From positions 62,001-126,000 of the forward strand of contig CAKOKQ010000003.1 of the NCBI GenBank assembly GCA_934095825.1: 64,000 nucleotides of DNA. Direction: 5' to 3'. Source of the DNA: an uncultured Bacilli bacterium. Lineage in GTDB: Bacteria > Bacillota_I > Bacilli_A > RF39 > UBA660. Both the position numbers and the translations under genes were made by a program. Each line of letters begins with the position of its first letter. Within the stretch, counting starts at the first letter, position 1. The notes under the pieces were generated by a model. The model did not search any database, was not told the origin of the DNA, and saw nothing but the letters and a program-made list of their open reading frames with translations. This document shows positions 44,894 through 53,474 of this stretch, piece after piece.

Positions 44894-45469
44894 ATGTTAG
44901 GAGAGAAAATTATTAGTGAACGAAAAGAACATTATTTAAGTCAGGAGGCTCTTGCCCAGATGGTTGGTGTTACAAGACAAACTATATCTAATTGGGAACT
45001 TAATGAAACTGGTCCTGATTTAAAACAAGCCAGCAAACTAGCTGATATTTTTGGAATTAGTATTGATGAATTAATTGGTAAGAAAAACATTCTTTTAGAG
45101 AAGATTGATAAAACTGAAAGTAATTCTAAACTAATCATAAAGTTGATTAAAGTTTTAGGAATAACTCTAGGAATACTTATTTTTATTTTATTATGTATTA
45201 TTGGGATTTATTTTTCAACGACTAATTACTACAAAAGTGAGGCGACTGCTAGTGGAGAGGGAAGAACTTGCTATTTTAATGGTAAAATAAGTAATTATGT
45301 TATTATGAAAAATAATGTAGATAATGCTCTTTCTTTTGAAATAGAAGATGAGATCATAAGAAATGAGTTTAATCTTGATAATATTAAGACTGGTGAACCC
45401 AAAGAAATCTTAGATAAAATAATTGCTTATATTAAAGAAAACGGTGGTGTTTGTTTAGAAGAAAAATAA
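44894..45469 (+). CDS. XRE-family HTH regulator with membrane helix
   Basis: 191 residues: HTH (about 8-62; LSQEALAQMVGVTRQTISNWE), a linker, one membrane helix (about 83-107) and a short external domain (about 110-191). AAAGGAAAT before ATG 44894. Possibly the element's own control protein, as regulators of this build are common cargo. It shares the overall plan of the regulator at 15857 but not its sensor domain. Confidence 0.78.
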   Translation: MLGEKIISERKEHYLSQEALAQMVGVTRQTISNWELNETGPDLKQASKLADIFGISIDELIGKKNILLEKIDKTESNSKLIIKLIKVLGITLGILIFILLCIIGIYFSTTNYYKSEATASGEGRTCYFNGKISNYVIMKNNVDNALSFEIEDEIIRNEFNLDNIKTGEPKEILDKIIAYIKENGGVCLEEK

Positions 45470-45556
45470 GAGTGTGTAAGGAATTTTGGGTAAATGGAAT
45501 CTAACCACGATATTTTGAAACCTTAATTGGCAATGTTATTAACTTAAGAAAATGAA

Positions 45557-45587
45557 GGTAAAAGGATTTGTGCTTTTATCTTTTTTT
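45557..45587 (+). terminator. Terminator after the element's HTH regulator
   Basis: GGTAAAAG / CTTTTATC stem (one G-T) with seven T's. Confidence 0.7.
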
Positions 45588-45622
45588 GATATGATTATCT
45601 TGAAAGATAAATAAGTAATAGA

Positions 45623-45856
45623 TTGGTTAGATATAAAATGTATAATATTCATAAAATAAAGAGTATTATAGAAAATCTGAATTTTGTTAAATTTTGTAGA
45701 TTAAATATGAATTATTTCATTAGAAACAGAAAAATAAATCCGAAGGATATCATTCATTACCAACTTAATAAGAAAGGCTTAAGTACAAAAATAAAAATAT
45801 TAAACTTTAATAAAATTAACTATGTTGAAGATGTAAGTTCTCCTGCACTTTTTTAA
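45623..45856 (+). pseudogene. Probable IS4-like transposase N-terminal remnant
   Basis: 77 codons; FIRNRKINPKDIIHYQLNKKGLSTKI resembles the F-R-RKL-FKDLI-FLLN start of IS4-type transposases. No catalytic domain follows. It could instead be a small unknown protein. Confidence 0.4.
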
Positions 45857-46446
45857 GCTGGTTAAAAAGATGGAAATGCCTGTGGATAATTTTAAGGCTT
45901 TAGACTTGTCAATAAAAAACAGCAAAGTGTCAATAGAAAATGGCAAATGTTAAATCCAGTTAGCAAAGAATTAAAATTTAACTTCAAAATGAAAATAGCA
46001 AATATTAAATGCTAAAGTAGTTTAGCAAAAATAAAATTTAAGTTAGCACAAAATATAAGCAATCAAAGTAATTCTTTCTAACCTTGAAATGCTTGTCCTT
46101 TTAATTTTACAATTTATATACTTTTGATATTTTAAATAATACTTATATTAGCAATTTTCGTGCTATAATTATTTATATGTGATAAAGATGAATGAACATC
46201 TTAATTTACCAAAGATAATATCGATACCAAATATAAGTGCGGCAATGATTCCAAACATCAAACTAGAATAATAAAAAAACATGGCCTAAACTAAAAAAAA
46301 GTCATCTCTTTAGAAAAAGTTAAAAAAGTACCATGCGTTTTTAACAATAGAACCAATTTTTATAAAGGAAAAATTTTATCTAATAGTATTTTAAGTGTTA
46401 ATTTGTTTATAAAATTATTAAATAAAAGGTAAGGAGAAATTAATTT
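45857..46446. other. 590-base stretch with repeats but no gene
   Basis: Contains short degenerate direct repeats (GTCAATAAAAAACAGCAAA / GTCAATAGAAAATGGCAAA near 45909-45948; GTTAGCAAAGAATTAAAATT / TTTAGCAAAAATAAAATTT near 45959-46040) that look like an old IS end, and a -10-like TATAAT near 46164. The last part is the leader of the flavodoxin-like gene. No open frame of conviction. Confidence 0.5.
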
Positions 46447-46956
46447 ATGACAGAAAAAAAATATTCAATAATTTATAGTAGTAAAACGGGAAACACCCAA
46501 AAATTAGCCGAGGCTATTCATAATATTTTACCTAAAGATAATTGTCAGTATTATGGCCCCGTAGAGAAGGCTCCTAAAATTTTAAGTAATCTTCTTTATA
46601 TTGGTTTTTGGACAGAAAAAGGAACAGCAGATACCCAAACAATAGAATTTCTAAAACAATTAAAAGATAAAAAAATATTTTTATTTGGAACGGCAGGATA
46701 CGGCGGAAGTCAAAATTATTTTGAAGGAATTATTAATAATGTTAAGAAAAATATTGATAGTAGCAACACTTTAATTGGAACCTTTATGTGCCAAGGTAAA
46801 ATGCCTTTCAGTGTTAAAGAAAGATATAAAAAAATGCAAGAACAGAATAATTCTTCTTTAAAAATAAATGATTTAATTGCTAATTTTGATAAAGCCTTAT
46901 CCCATCCGGATGCGGCTGATTTAAAAAAATTAGAGGAACAAATATTAAATAGTTAA
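46447..46956 (+). CDS. Flavodoxin-like protein (BilS-like)
   Basis: 169 residues, cytosolic. SSKTGNTQKLAEAI is the FMN phosphate-binding loop of flavodoxins; GFWTEKGTAD, LFGTAGYGGS and FMCQGKMP are typical of the flavodoxin subgroup that includes BilS, a partner of bilirubin reductase in gut anaerobes. A BilR-like reductase is not present here, so the role is only an electron carrier in general. AAGGAG before ATG 46447. First of a small cluster with the gene at 47000. Confidence 0.8.
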   Translation: MTEKKYSIIYSSKTGNTQKLAEAIHNILPKDNCQYYGPVEKAPKILSNLLYIGFWTEKGTADTQTIEFLKQLKDKKIFLFGTAGYGGSQNYFEGIINNVKKNIDSSNTLIGTFMCQGKMPFSVKERYKKMQEQNNSSLKINDLIANFDKALSHPDAADLKKLEEQILNS

Positions 46957-46999
46957 CTAAAAATTAATATTATTTTTAATTTAAAAGAGGTGATTAACT

Positions 47000-47479
47000 T
47001 TGGTAAAAAACAATGAGAAAACAAATGTTATGCGAATTTTAGACCAGAAAAAAATAAATTATATTAGTCATTGTTATACTGATACTAACGCTATAAGTGG
47101 CATGGATGTTGCTAGTGTTTTAAATGAAAATCCAAGTCAAGTCTTTAAAACTTTAGTTACCGTTGGTAATAGCAAAAATCACTATGTTTTTTTAGTGCCC
47201 GTTAACAAGGAATTAAATTTAAAAAAGGCCGCTACCGCGGTATGGGAAAAAAATGTTGAAATGGTAAAATCAAAAGATTTACTACCATTAACAGGATATA
47301 TCCATGGCGGTTGCTCACCAATTGGCATGAAAAAACAATTTAAAACCGTAATAGATATTTCTGCTAACAATTATGATAATATAATCTTCAGTGGCGGTAA
47401 AATTGGTTATCAAGTAGAACTTACTTTAGAAGATTTAAAAAAAGTAATTTCCTTTACTTTAGCAAGCATAACCGACTAA
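47000..47479 (+). CDS. ybaK: Cys-tRNA(Pro) deacylase, YbaK/EbsC type
   Basis: 159 residues, normal length. TTG start with AGAGGTGAT six bases upstream. Family motifs: VFKTLV, FLVPVNKELNLKKAA with the conserved Lys, GYIHGGCSPIGMKKQF and the closing SGGKIGYQVEL. Known: YbaK hydrolyses Cys mischarged on tRNA-Pro in the cytosol. As cargo on an element it is dispensable here; a chromosomal copy may exist elsewhere. Confidence 0.9.
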   Translation: MVKNNEKTNVMRILDQKKINYISHCYTDTNAISGMDVASVLNENPSQVFKTLVTVGNSKNHYVFLVPVNKELNLKKAATAVWEKNVEMVKSKDLLPLTGYIHGGCSPIGMKKQFKTVIDISANNYDNIIFSGGKIGYQVELTLEDLKKVISFTLASITD

Positions 47480-47620
47480 TGAAAAACATGAATTAAGAAT
47501 GGCCTAAAAAAATTAATAATTTTTTTTTACAAGCAATCTTTATTTTAATTATTGAAATAAAGGGTATTTATAGTAATAGTCTTAAGAAGATTAACATAAT
47601 TTTAACTGGAGGAAATCTAG

Positions 47621-47824
47621 ATGTTAGATAAAGATATTGAGATTAATTTTGATACCAAGAGATTACCCTTTGAATATAAACTATTAGAATATAGATTAAT
47701 TGTTAATAAAGAATTATATGATGAAAAGGTTATTGATTTTAAGATTTTTAATGAAATGGAAAATTCTTTAATAAGTAGGTTAACTAAAATAAGAAATGAA
47801 TATTTATTAAAAGAAGTAGACTGA
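47621..47824 (+). CDS. Small SHOCT-like protein
   Basis: 67 residues, charged helical; LPFEYKLLEYRLIVNKELYDEKVID resembles small proteins that accompany site-specific recombinases in mobile elements of Bacillota. TGGAGGAA precedes the ATG. It is a candidate recombination-direction factor or a simple accessory protein; nothing in the sequence settles this. Confidence 0.5.
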   Translation: MLDKDIEINFDTKRLPFEYKLLEYRLIVNKELYDEKVIDFKIFNEMENSLISRLTKIRNEYLLKEVD

Positions 47825-47934
47825 ATAAAACTATGAGGTATGTGCTTTTATTATAATAAAATTCACTGGTTAAAAACCATACCACCAAATGCAGTACAGT
47901 AGATTTGCAAATTGCATAGTTTTTGACTGATACT

Positions 47935-47974
47935 CATTCCAAACTTTTTCGGAATTCCGAAAAAGTTCGGAATG
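47935..47974. promoter_or_regulatory. 40-bp palindrome upstream of the ATPase gene
   Basis: CATTCCAAACTTTTTCGG pairs with CCGAAAAAGTTCGGAATG (one mismatch) around AATT. It lies 6 bases before the -35 box, with no T run: operator or cruciform more likely than terminator. Confidence 0.6.
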
Positions 47975-47980
47975 AAATGA

Positions 47981-48010
47981 TTTACAAATTACATAATAGA
48001 ATGGTATAAT
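47981..48010 (+). promoter_or_regulatory. Promoter of the ATPase gene
   Basis: TTTACA (47981-47986), 18-base spacer, TATAAT (48005-48010). Confidence 0.65.
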
Positions 48011-48041
48011 TCAAGTATAATTATTGGAAAGGCATTAATAA

Positions 48042-49298
48042 ATGAAAGAAATAAAAAGAGATTTTTACTTAAAACAGTTAATAAAAAGAGATGGTAATGG
48101 TCAAATCAAGATTATTACGGGAATTAGGAGATGTGGGAAATCGTATTTATTAAAAAATATTTTTTATAATTATTTACTACAAAATAATGATAAAGATCAT
48201 ATTATCTATATACCGCTGGATATTAAGGAAAATGAAGCGCTACTAGACGGTAATAAATTTATTAAACATATTAGATCTTTAATAAAAGATGAAAAAAAAT
48301 ATTATTTACTATTAGATGAAATTCAGAAAATGGATGATTTTGTACCCGTATTAAATACTTTTCTTTATGAAGATAATATAGAGGTTTATGTAACAGGCTC
48401 TAATGCTAAATTGTTATCCAAAGATGTGGTAACAGAATTTAGAGGCCGTGGTGATGAAATCCATGTATATCCTTTAAGTTTTAGTGAATATATGCAAATC
48501 TTCGACGGCGACCAATACGAAGGATATGAACAATACAGCATTTACGGTGGTTTACCATATACTTTGTCATTTAATAATGATAATGACCGCTCTAAATATT
48601 TAAAAAATCTTTTCGAGGAGACTTATTTAAGAGATATTATTGAAAGAAATAATGTATCTAATACCGAAGAGTTAAATGAATTATTAAATGTCATTTCCTC
48701 CCAAATTGGTTCTTTAACTAATCCTCATAATCTGCAAAATACTTTTAAAAGTGAAAAAAACATGATTTTGAGTGATAAAACTATAAGTAATTATTTAGAA
48801 TATTTTATGGATGCTTTCTTAATAACAAGGGCTGATCGTTATGATGTTAAAGGCAAAAAATACATAAATTCACCATATAAATATTATTTTGAAGATATTG
48901 GATTACGCAATGCAAGACTAAATTTTCGTCAAATTGATAAAGGACACATTATGGAAAACATTATTTATAATGAATTGTTGAGACGCGGTTATAATGTTGA
49001 TGTTGGGGTAGTTGAAGTTAATGAAACTACTGAAAACGGTTCTAATATCAAGCCGAAATACGAAGTTGATTTTGTTTGCAATCAAGGAAGCAAAAGAATA
49101 TATGTTCAATCCGCCTACGAAATGCAGGATACTTTGAAAGAACGCCAAGAAAGAAAATCACTTTTAAATATTAATGATTCATTTAAGAAGATAATAATTT
49201 TAGGTGATGTTAGTAAACCCAGAATGGATGAAAATGGCATTATTACAATGGGGATATTTTATTTTCTTCTAAATGAAAATAGTTTAGAACAATGCTAA
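48042..49298 (+). CDS. AAA ATPase with DUF4143
   Basis: 418 residues. Walker A GIRRCGKS (27-34), Walker B YLLLDEIQ (about 88-95), sensor VTGSNAKLLS, then a C-terminal DUF4143 domain with a restriction-fold look (YEVDFVCNQGSKRIYVQSAYE, near 330-360). Family: common on bacterial accessory islands, function not established; the C-terminal domain resembles nuclease folds. GGAAAGGC upstream of ATG. Own promoter, operator-like palindrome and terminator: an independent cargo gene. Confidence 0.85.
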   Translation: MKEIKRDFYLKQLIKRDGNGQIKIITGIRRCGKSYLLKNIFYNYLLQNNDKDHIIYIPLDIKENEALLDGNKFIKHIRSLIKDEKKYYLLLDEIQKMDDFVPVLNTFLYEDNIEVYVTGSNAKLLSKDVVTEFRGRGDEIHVYPLSFSEYMQIFDGDQYEGYEQYSIYGGLPYTLSFNNDNDRSKYLKNLFEETYLRDIIERNNVSNTEELNELLNVISSQIGSLTNPHNLQNTFKSEKNMILSDKTISNYLEYFMDAFLITRADRYDVKGKKYINSPYKYYFEDIGLRNARLNFRQIDKGHIMENIIYNELLRRGYNVDVGVVEVNETTENGSNIKPKYEVDFVCNQGSKRIYVQSAYEMQDTLKERQERKSLLNINDSFKKIIILGDVSKPRMDENGIITMGIFYFLLNENSLEQC

Positions 49299-49334
49299 AA
49301 TAATAATAAGATATTTTAGTTAAAGTTATATAAG

Positions 49335-49366
49335 CAAGATTAGAAATAATTTAATCTTGTTTTTTT
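49335..49366 (+). terminator. Terminator after the ATPase gene
   Basis: CAAGATTA / TAATCTTG stem with a seven-T tail. Confidence 0.85.
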
Positions 49367-49524
49367 CATATTATCTTTAAAAAATTAATATGATTAGGTA
49401 GAGTTTATGGGGATAAAAATTATTTATTTAAGTAATAAATTTGCCATTAAGTAGTAGTCATGATATCAGGTAAATGTCAAGATGTCGGAAATTTGCAAGC
49501 CTTAAAAGAAAGGATATGTACTTT

Positions 49525-51171
49525 ATGGAAATAAAGAAAGCAAGGGAAGAATTAAAAAGGGGAAAAACTATTTATGATATGCCCTTAAAAGTAGCATACT
49601 ACGGTCGGGTTTCAACTGATAAAGATGATCAATTAAATTCCCTCGAAAATCAACAAAATTATTTTGAAGATATGATTAAAGAAAATCCTAATTGGCTATT
49701 TATTCGGGGTTATATTGATGAAGGTATCAGTGGAACAGCTGTTAAAAATCGAAAGTCTTTCTTAAAAATGATTGAAGATGCCTCCCTTGGTAAAATTGAT
49801 TTAATCTTAACTAAAGAAATATCTAGGTTTTCTAGAAATACCGTTGATAGTATTAAATACACAGAATATTTATTGAAAAAAGGTGTTATAGTATATTTTT
49901 TATCAGATAATCTTAATACTATCCAAGAAGATGCGGAGTTTAGATTAACTATTATGTCTAGTATGGCCCAAGATGAGGTTCGTAAATTATCCGAAAGAGT
50001 TAAATTTGGTATTAATAGAATGATTAAAGATAGAAAATTAATTGGTGGTAATTTAACAGGTTATTATAAAAAAGATGGTAGATATGAAATTAATCCCAAC
50101 GAAGCTCCTATTATTAAATATTTATTTACCACTTATGCTAGTGGTAGCCTTGGTCTTAAAAGGATAGGCGAAGAACTAGCACAAATGGGATATTTAAATT
50201 CCAAATGTAAACCATATTCTCAAACTGCACTTGCTAAAATGCTTTCCAATCCCAGATATAAAGGATTTTATACTGCCAAACTTACTGAGGTTGACGATTA
50301 TAAAACTCATAAAAAGAAAAAAATACCTAAAGAAGAACAAATAATTGAAAAAGACGAGAGGATTCCAGCGATTGTTTCTGAAGAACTTTGGGATAAAGCC
50401 AATTTCATTCATGAAAGAAGAAAAAAATTACCATCTAGACATGTACTTAACTCTGATGCTCATATTAAAAATTATAAATATTCGGCTAAACTATATTGTA
50501 AAGATTGTAATAGTATCTTTATTCGTAATGGTGGGTCTAACAGGATGGCCAGTCCCACTTGGTCGTGTAAAACTTATCGTACCCAAGGAATTTCTAAATG
50601 TCAGTCACCAATTATAAAAGAAAGTTACTTAGATAAAATATTTATTGAACTATTTACCGACTTTATCAAACATAAAAAAGATTATTTAAGCCAAGTATTA
50701 TCCGAATATAAAAATATTATTAAAAATAATTCTAATGAAATAGATACTGAAGAAATGAGTAGCAAAATTGACCAAATTACTAAGCAAAAAGATAAATTGT
50801 TAGACTTAAGTTTAAAAGGCATGATAGATGATTTTGAGTTTAAAAAACGCAATGATAAATTTAATATAGATTTACAAAATTTGCAAAATCAACTTCAAAA
50901 CTTAAAAAGTGATTCTTTAGAAGCCAAAAATTTAAGTCAGAAATTAAATATGATTGAAACTTGCTTAAATTCTAAATTAGATATAAAAGAAAATTTACCT
51001 TACTTAGTAAACCTTCTAATCGATAGAGTCATAATAGAAAAAGTAAACAATGACCGTAAGCACATTAGATTAGCTATCTATTTTGACTTTAATACACCAG
51101 AGGTTGCTCTAGAACTAGATATGAATCAAAAAGACTGTTTAAAATCTAGCTATGCCAAATTTAATCTATAA
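49525..51171 (+). CDS. Large serine recombinase (integrase)
   Basis: 548 residues from ATG 49525, chosen because AGAAAGGA is 10 bases upstream; frames to 49516 or 49474 lack a suitable site. Resolvase catalytic domain with YGRVST (nucleophile Ser30) and EISRFSRN; recombinase domain (about 165-270); a zinc ribbon (YCKDC ... WSCKTYR ... KCQ; about 325-370); coiled-coil C-terminus. Known: such enzymes integrate DNA by a two-base staggered cut at attP and attB, and need a partner factor for excision. The stop is 42 bases from the right GCAA core, the normal arrangement. Confidence 0.96.
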   Translation: MEIKKAREELKRGKTIYDMPLKVAYYGRVSTDKDDQLNSLENQQNYFEDMIKENPNWLFIRGYIDEGISGTAVKNRKSFLKMIEDASLGKIDLILTKEISRFSRNTVDSIKYTEYLLKKGVIVYFLSDNLNTIQEDAEFRLTIMSSMAQDEVRKLSERVKFGINRMIKDRKLIGGNLTGYYKKDGRYEINPNEAPIIKYLFTTYASGSLGLKRIGEELAQMGYLNSKCKPYSQTALAKMLSNPRYKGFYTAKLTEVDDYKTHKKKKIPKEEQIIEKDERIPAIVSEELWDKANFIHERRKKLPSRHVLNSDAHIKNYKYSAKLYCKDCNSIFIRNGGSNRMASPTWSCKTYRTQGISKCQSPIIKESYLDKIFIELFTDFIKHKKDYLSQVLSEYKNIIKNNSNEIDTEEMSSKIDQITKQKDKLLDLSLKGMIDDFEFKKRNDKFNIDLQNLQNQLQNLKSDSLEAKNLSQKLNMIETCLNSKLDIKENLPYLVNLLIDRVIIEKVNNDRKHIRLAIYFDFNTPEVALELDMNQKDCLKSSYAKFNL

Positions 51172-51188
51172 AAGGTGCCAAAATACAA

Positions 51189-51217
51189 AAAAGTGTTCGT
51201 GTATTGACACACAGCAA
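51189..51217 (+). other. Right recombination junction (attR)
   Basis: Element arm AAAAGTGTTCGTGTATTGAC then ACACA, then core GCAA at 51214-51217, after which the PBP sequence resumes (CCCAGGGTTTG). Confidence 0.85.
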
Positions 51218-52079
51218 CCCAGGGTTTGTTAACTTGGGTTTCCGCTTAGGAAAAGAAAAATTATTTAAATATATTAAAGACTTTGGGTTTGGGGAAAAAA
51301 CTGGCATTGATTTAACAGGTGAGGCAACTGGGATTTTATTTAATCTAGATAAAGTTGGCAATGTCGAACTAGCAACCACCGCCTTTGGACAAGGAGTTTC
51401 CGTAACTCCCATTCAACAAGTTAGAAGTGTTTCCGCAGCCGTAAATGGCGGAACTTTATACCAACCTTATATTGTTAAAAAAGTTGAAAATGCCATATCT
51501 AAAGAAACTATTAGTGAAGTAAATCCTAAAGCTATCAGACAAGTTATCACCGAAGAATCTTCTAAACTAGTGCGCTTTGCTCTGGAAAATGTTGTTGCTC
51601 ATGGTTCCGGTCGTAATGCCTATATTGAAAATTACCGTATCGGTGGTAAGACTGGAACTGCTCAGAAAGTAAACAATGGTCGTTATATGGTGGGTAATTA
51701 CATCTTATCATTTATAGGTTTCCTACCAGCCGATGATCCCGAAATCGTTTTATATGTTGCCATTGATAATCCCAAAGGCGTAACTCAATATGGTGGAGTA
51801 GTGGCTGCTCCTATTGCTAAAGCGATATTTTCCTCTTATATTGAACTAAATAATGTTAGTAAAAGTAAAGAAACTATCCCTAAAACCTATACTTGGCTTG
51901 ATACTAAATATAGTATATTACCTAATGTCGTGGGAAAAACTATAAAAGAAGCTAATAGCATTTTAAAAAATTATAAAATAGAATATTCTGGAGAAGGGGA
52001 CAAAGTTATCTACCAATCCCCCGAACCAGAATACTATGTCAGTGATGGTTCTACTGTCAAGTTAATGTTAGGCAATTGA
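51204..52079 (+). pseudogene. Class B penicillin-binding protein, 3' part (interrupted)
   Basis: Native coding begins at 51216-51218 (the split Asn codon of SCN); the four codons before it are element DNA. Encodes SNPGFVNLGFRLG onward, the third catalytic motif KTG (residue 493 of the restored protein) and a C-terminal PASTA domain (YSILPNVVGKTIKEANSILK). Without the 5' part it has no membrane anchor and no SxxK, so it cannot work alone. Continues toward mraY 82 bases downstream. Confidence 0.92.
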
Positions 52080-52161
52080 CAAGTAAAGTGTAAATAAATT
52101 ATAATTATAAACTGTGTTTACGAAATTTTATAGTATAATAGCTTTAAGGATGTGAAAAATT

Positions 52162-53154
52162 ATGTTAATATTAGCAAAAGCAGCCATGGCTTTAATGCTG
52201 GGCTTTGTTTTATCTATAATAACGGGTGTTATTTTAATACCTCTTTTAAGAAAATTACATTTTGGTCAAAGTGTAAGTTTAACTCTAGGTGAAAGACATT
52301 TAAAGAAAAATGGTACCCCCACAATTGGTGGTTTAATCTTTATTATTCCTACCATTATTAGTTTGTTACTTTTATGGTTCCGTGGTAGCATTGAAATGAC
52401 TTCCAACTTAATGATAGTTTTATTTGTTTTTATCAGTTACGCTCTTTTAGGACTTGCTGATGACCTTTTAAAAATAGTATTTAAAAACAATAAAGGTTTA
52501 AGTATCATGTTTAAACTTTTAATGCAGACGGTAATTGCTTTAGTATTCTTCTATATTTTTATTCGTAATGGCGGGGTTCCGGAAATTAGAATTTCTGCTA
52601 TTAACTTATATATTTATATGGGTTGGACTTATGGCTTATTTATTTTATTTTTACTGGTTGGCTCTTCTAATGCCGTTAATATTACTGATGGTTTAGATGG
52701 TTTAGCAGGTGGTTTATCGGCAATTGCTTTTCTAGCTTATGGTCTTATTGCTTGGAATACTACTTGGCTTGCTGGTTATCAAGAAATTGCTATTTTCTGT
52801 TTTGTTTTAATTGGAGCTCTTCTTGGCTTCTTAGTATTTAATACTCACCCTGCTAAAGTATTTATGGGGGATACTGGATCCCTTGCCTTAGGTGGTTCTC
52901 TTGCAGCCATTGCTATTCTTACTCGTCATGAGTTATCACTTGCTGTTGTCGGTGGTGTCTTTGTTATTGAAACTTTATCTAGTCTAATTCAAATTATTGC
53001 TATTAGAAAATTTCATAAAAAAATATTTAAAATGGCTCCTTTACATCATCATTTTGAAAAACTAGGTTGGGAAGAAAACGATATTGTAAAGATGTTCTGG
53101 ATTGTTGGTTTAATCCTTGCTATGTTAATGATTACTTATAATGTATGGCTATAA
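52162..53154 (+). CDS. mraY: Phospho-N-acetylmuramoyl-pentapeptide transferase
   Basis: 330 residues, polytopic. Conserved catalytic motifs: the cytosolic DDLLK (about 96-100), NITDGLDGLAGG (about 173-184), MGDTGSLALGG and the HHHFEKLGW loop near 293-301. Known: transfers phospho-MurNAc-pentapeptide to undecaprenyl phosphate to make lipid I, an essential step in wall synthesis. AAGGATGTG before the ATG. Downstream of the interrupted PBP, as in dcw clusters; its own leader, with a TATAAT near 52134, may keep it expressed despite the insertion. Confidence 0.96.
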   Translation: MLILAKAAMALMLGFVLSIITGVILIPLLRKLHFGQSVSLTLGERHLKKNGTPTIGGLIFIIPTIISLLLLWFRGSIEMTSNLMIVLFVFISYALLGLADDLLKIVFKNNKGLSIMFKLLMQTVIALVFFYIFIRNGGVPEIRISAINLYIYMGWTYGLFILFLLVGSSNAVNITDGLDGLAGGLSAIAFLAYGLIAWNTTWLAGYQEIAIFCFVLIGALLGFLVFNTHPAKVFMGDTGSLALGGSLAAIAILTRHELSLAVVGGVFVIETLSSLIQIIAIRKFHKKIFKMAPLHHHFEKLGWEENDIVKMFWIVGLILAMLMITYNVWL

Positions 53155-53175
53155 AGTACCTTTTGGTACTTTTTA
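53153..53175 (+). terminator. Terminator of mraY
   Basis: AAAGTACC / GGTACTTT stem, TTTT loop, T-rich tail; overlaps the stop codon. Confidence 0.85.
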
Positions 53176-53188
53176 TTTAACAAAAAAA

Positions 53189-53245
53189 CCAGCTTTAAGC
53201 TGGCAAATAGAAAAGTAGATAAACAAAAACCCTGCAAACACAGGG
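53189..53245 (-). terminator. Two terminator hairpins after tRNA-Leu
   Basis: Minus strand: CCCTG / CAGGG with T5 (53245-53226) and then CCAGCTT / AAGCTGG with T6 (53203-53183). Tandem stops for the tRNA transcript against mraY. Confidence 0.75.
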
Positions 53246-53257
53246 AATAATTCAAAA

Positions 53258-53346
53258 TGGTGCCCGAGGCCGGACTTGAACCGGCACGAGGGTTAAATCT
53301 CGCAGGATTTTAAGTCCTGTGCGTCTACCTATTCCGCCACTCGGGC
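53258..53346 (-). tRNA. trnL: tRNA-Leu (UAA)
   Basis: Minus strand: acceptor GCCCGAG / CTCGGGC, long variable arm, anticodon loop CTTAAAA with TAA, T-arm CCGG TTCAAGT CCGG, encoded CCA. Confidence 0.95.
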
Positions 53347-53377
53347 AAACACCGTCTTCTTTTTTTAAGACTTTTTT

Positions 53378-53406
53378 AGTATATCGCATAAATTTGACTT
53401 TGACAA
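53378..53406 (-). promoter_or_regulatory. Promoter of tRNA-Leu
   Basis: Minus strand TTGTCA (53406-53401), 17-base spacer, TATACT (53383-53378). Confidence 0.8.
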
Positions 53407-53424
53407 GCACTTTTTAAGAAAATA

Positions 53425-53454
53425 TTTACATTTGTAGCAGTTTTTAGGTATAAT
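53425..53454 (+). promoter_or_regulatory. Promoter of the thioredoxin-like gene
   Basis: TTTACA (53425-53430), 18-base spacer, TATAAT (53449-53454), GAAGGAGAAG then ATG 53475. Confidence 0.72.
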
Positions 53455-53474
53455 AATGTCGAAGGAGAAGATTT

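Larger units (their letters stand above)
44355..51217. mobile_element. 6.86-kb serine-recombinase element inserted in the PBP gene
   Basis: Boundaries come from the shared core GCAA (44351-44354 and 51214-51217) and from the in-frame rejoining of the host gene. Contents in order: broken GNAT gene, HTH membrane regulator, transposase remnant, flavodoxin-like protein, Cys-tRNA deacylase-like protein, small unknown, ATPase with DUF4143, and the large serine recombinase next to the right end. No structural phage genes and no clear excisionase. Its position inside an apparently essential or developmental gene recalls intervening elements such as skin. Confidence 0.88.

Noticed and set aside
45623..45856. 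This small protein as the excision factor
   Set aside because: Its pattern fits an IS4-like transposase start better than a recombination-direction factor; kept only as a remnant.
51204..52079. The 3' PBP part as an independent gene starting at TTG 51204
   Set aside because: The TTG and the next codons lie in the element end, there is no ribosome site, and the protein would lack the membrane anchor and the SxxK nucleophile.
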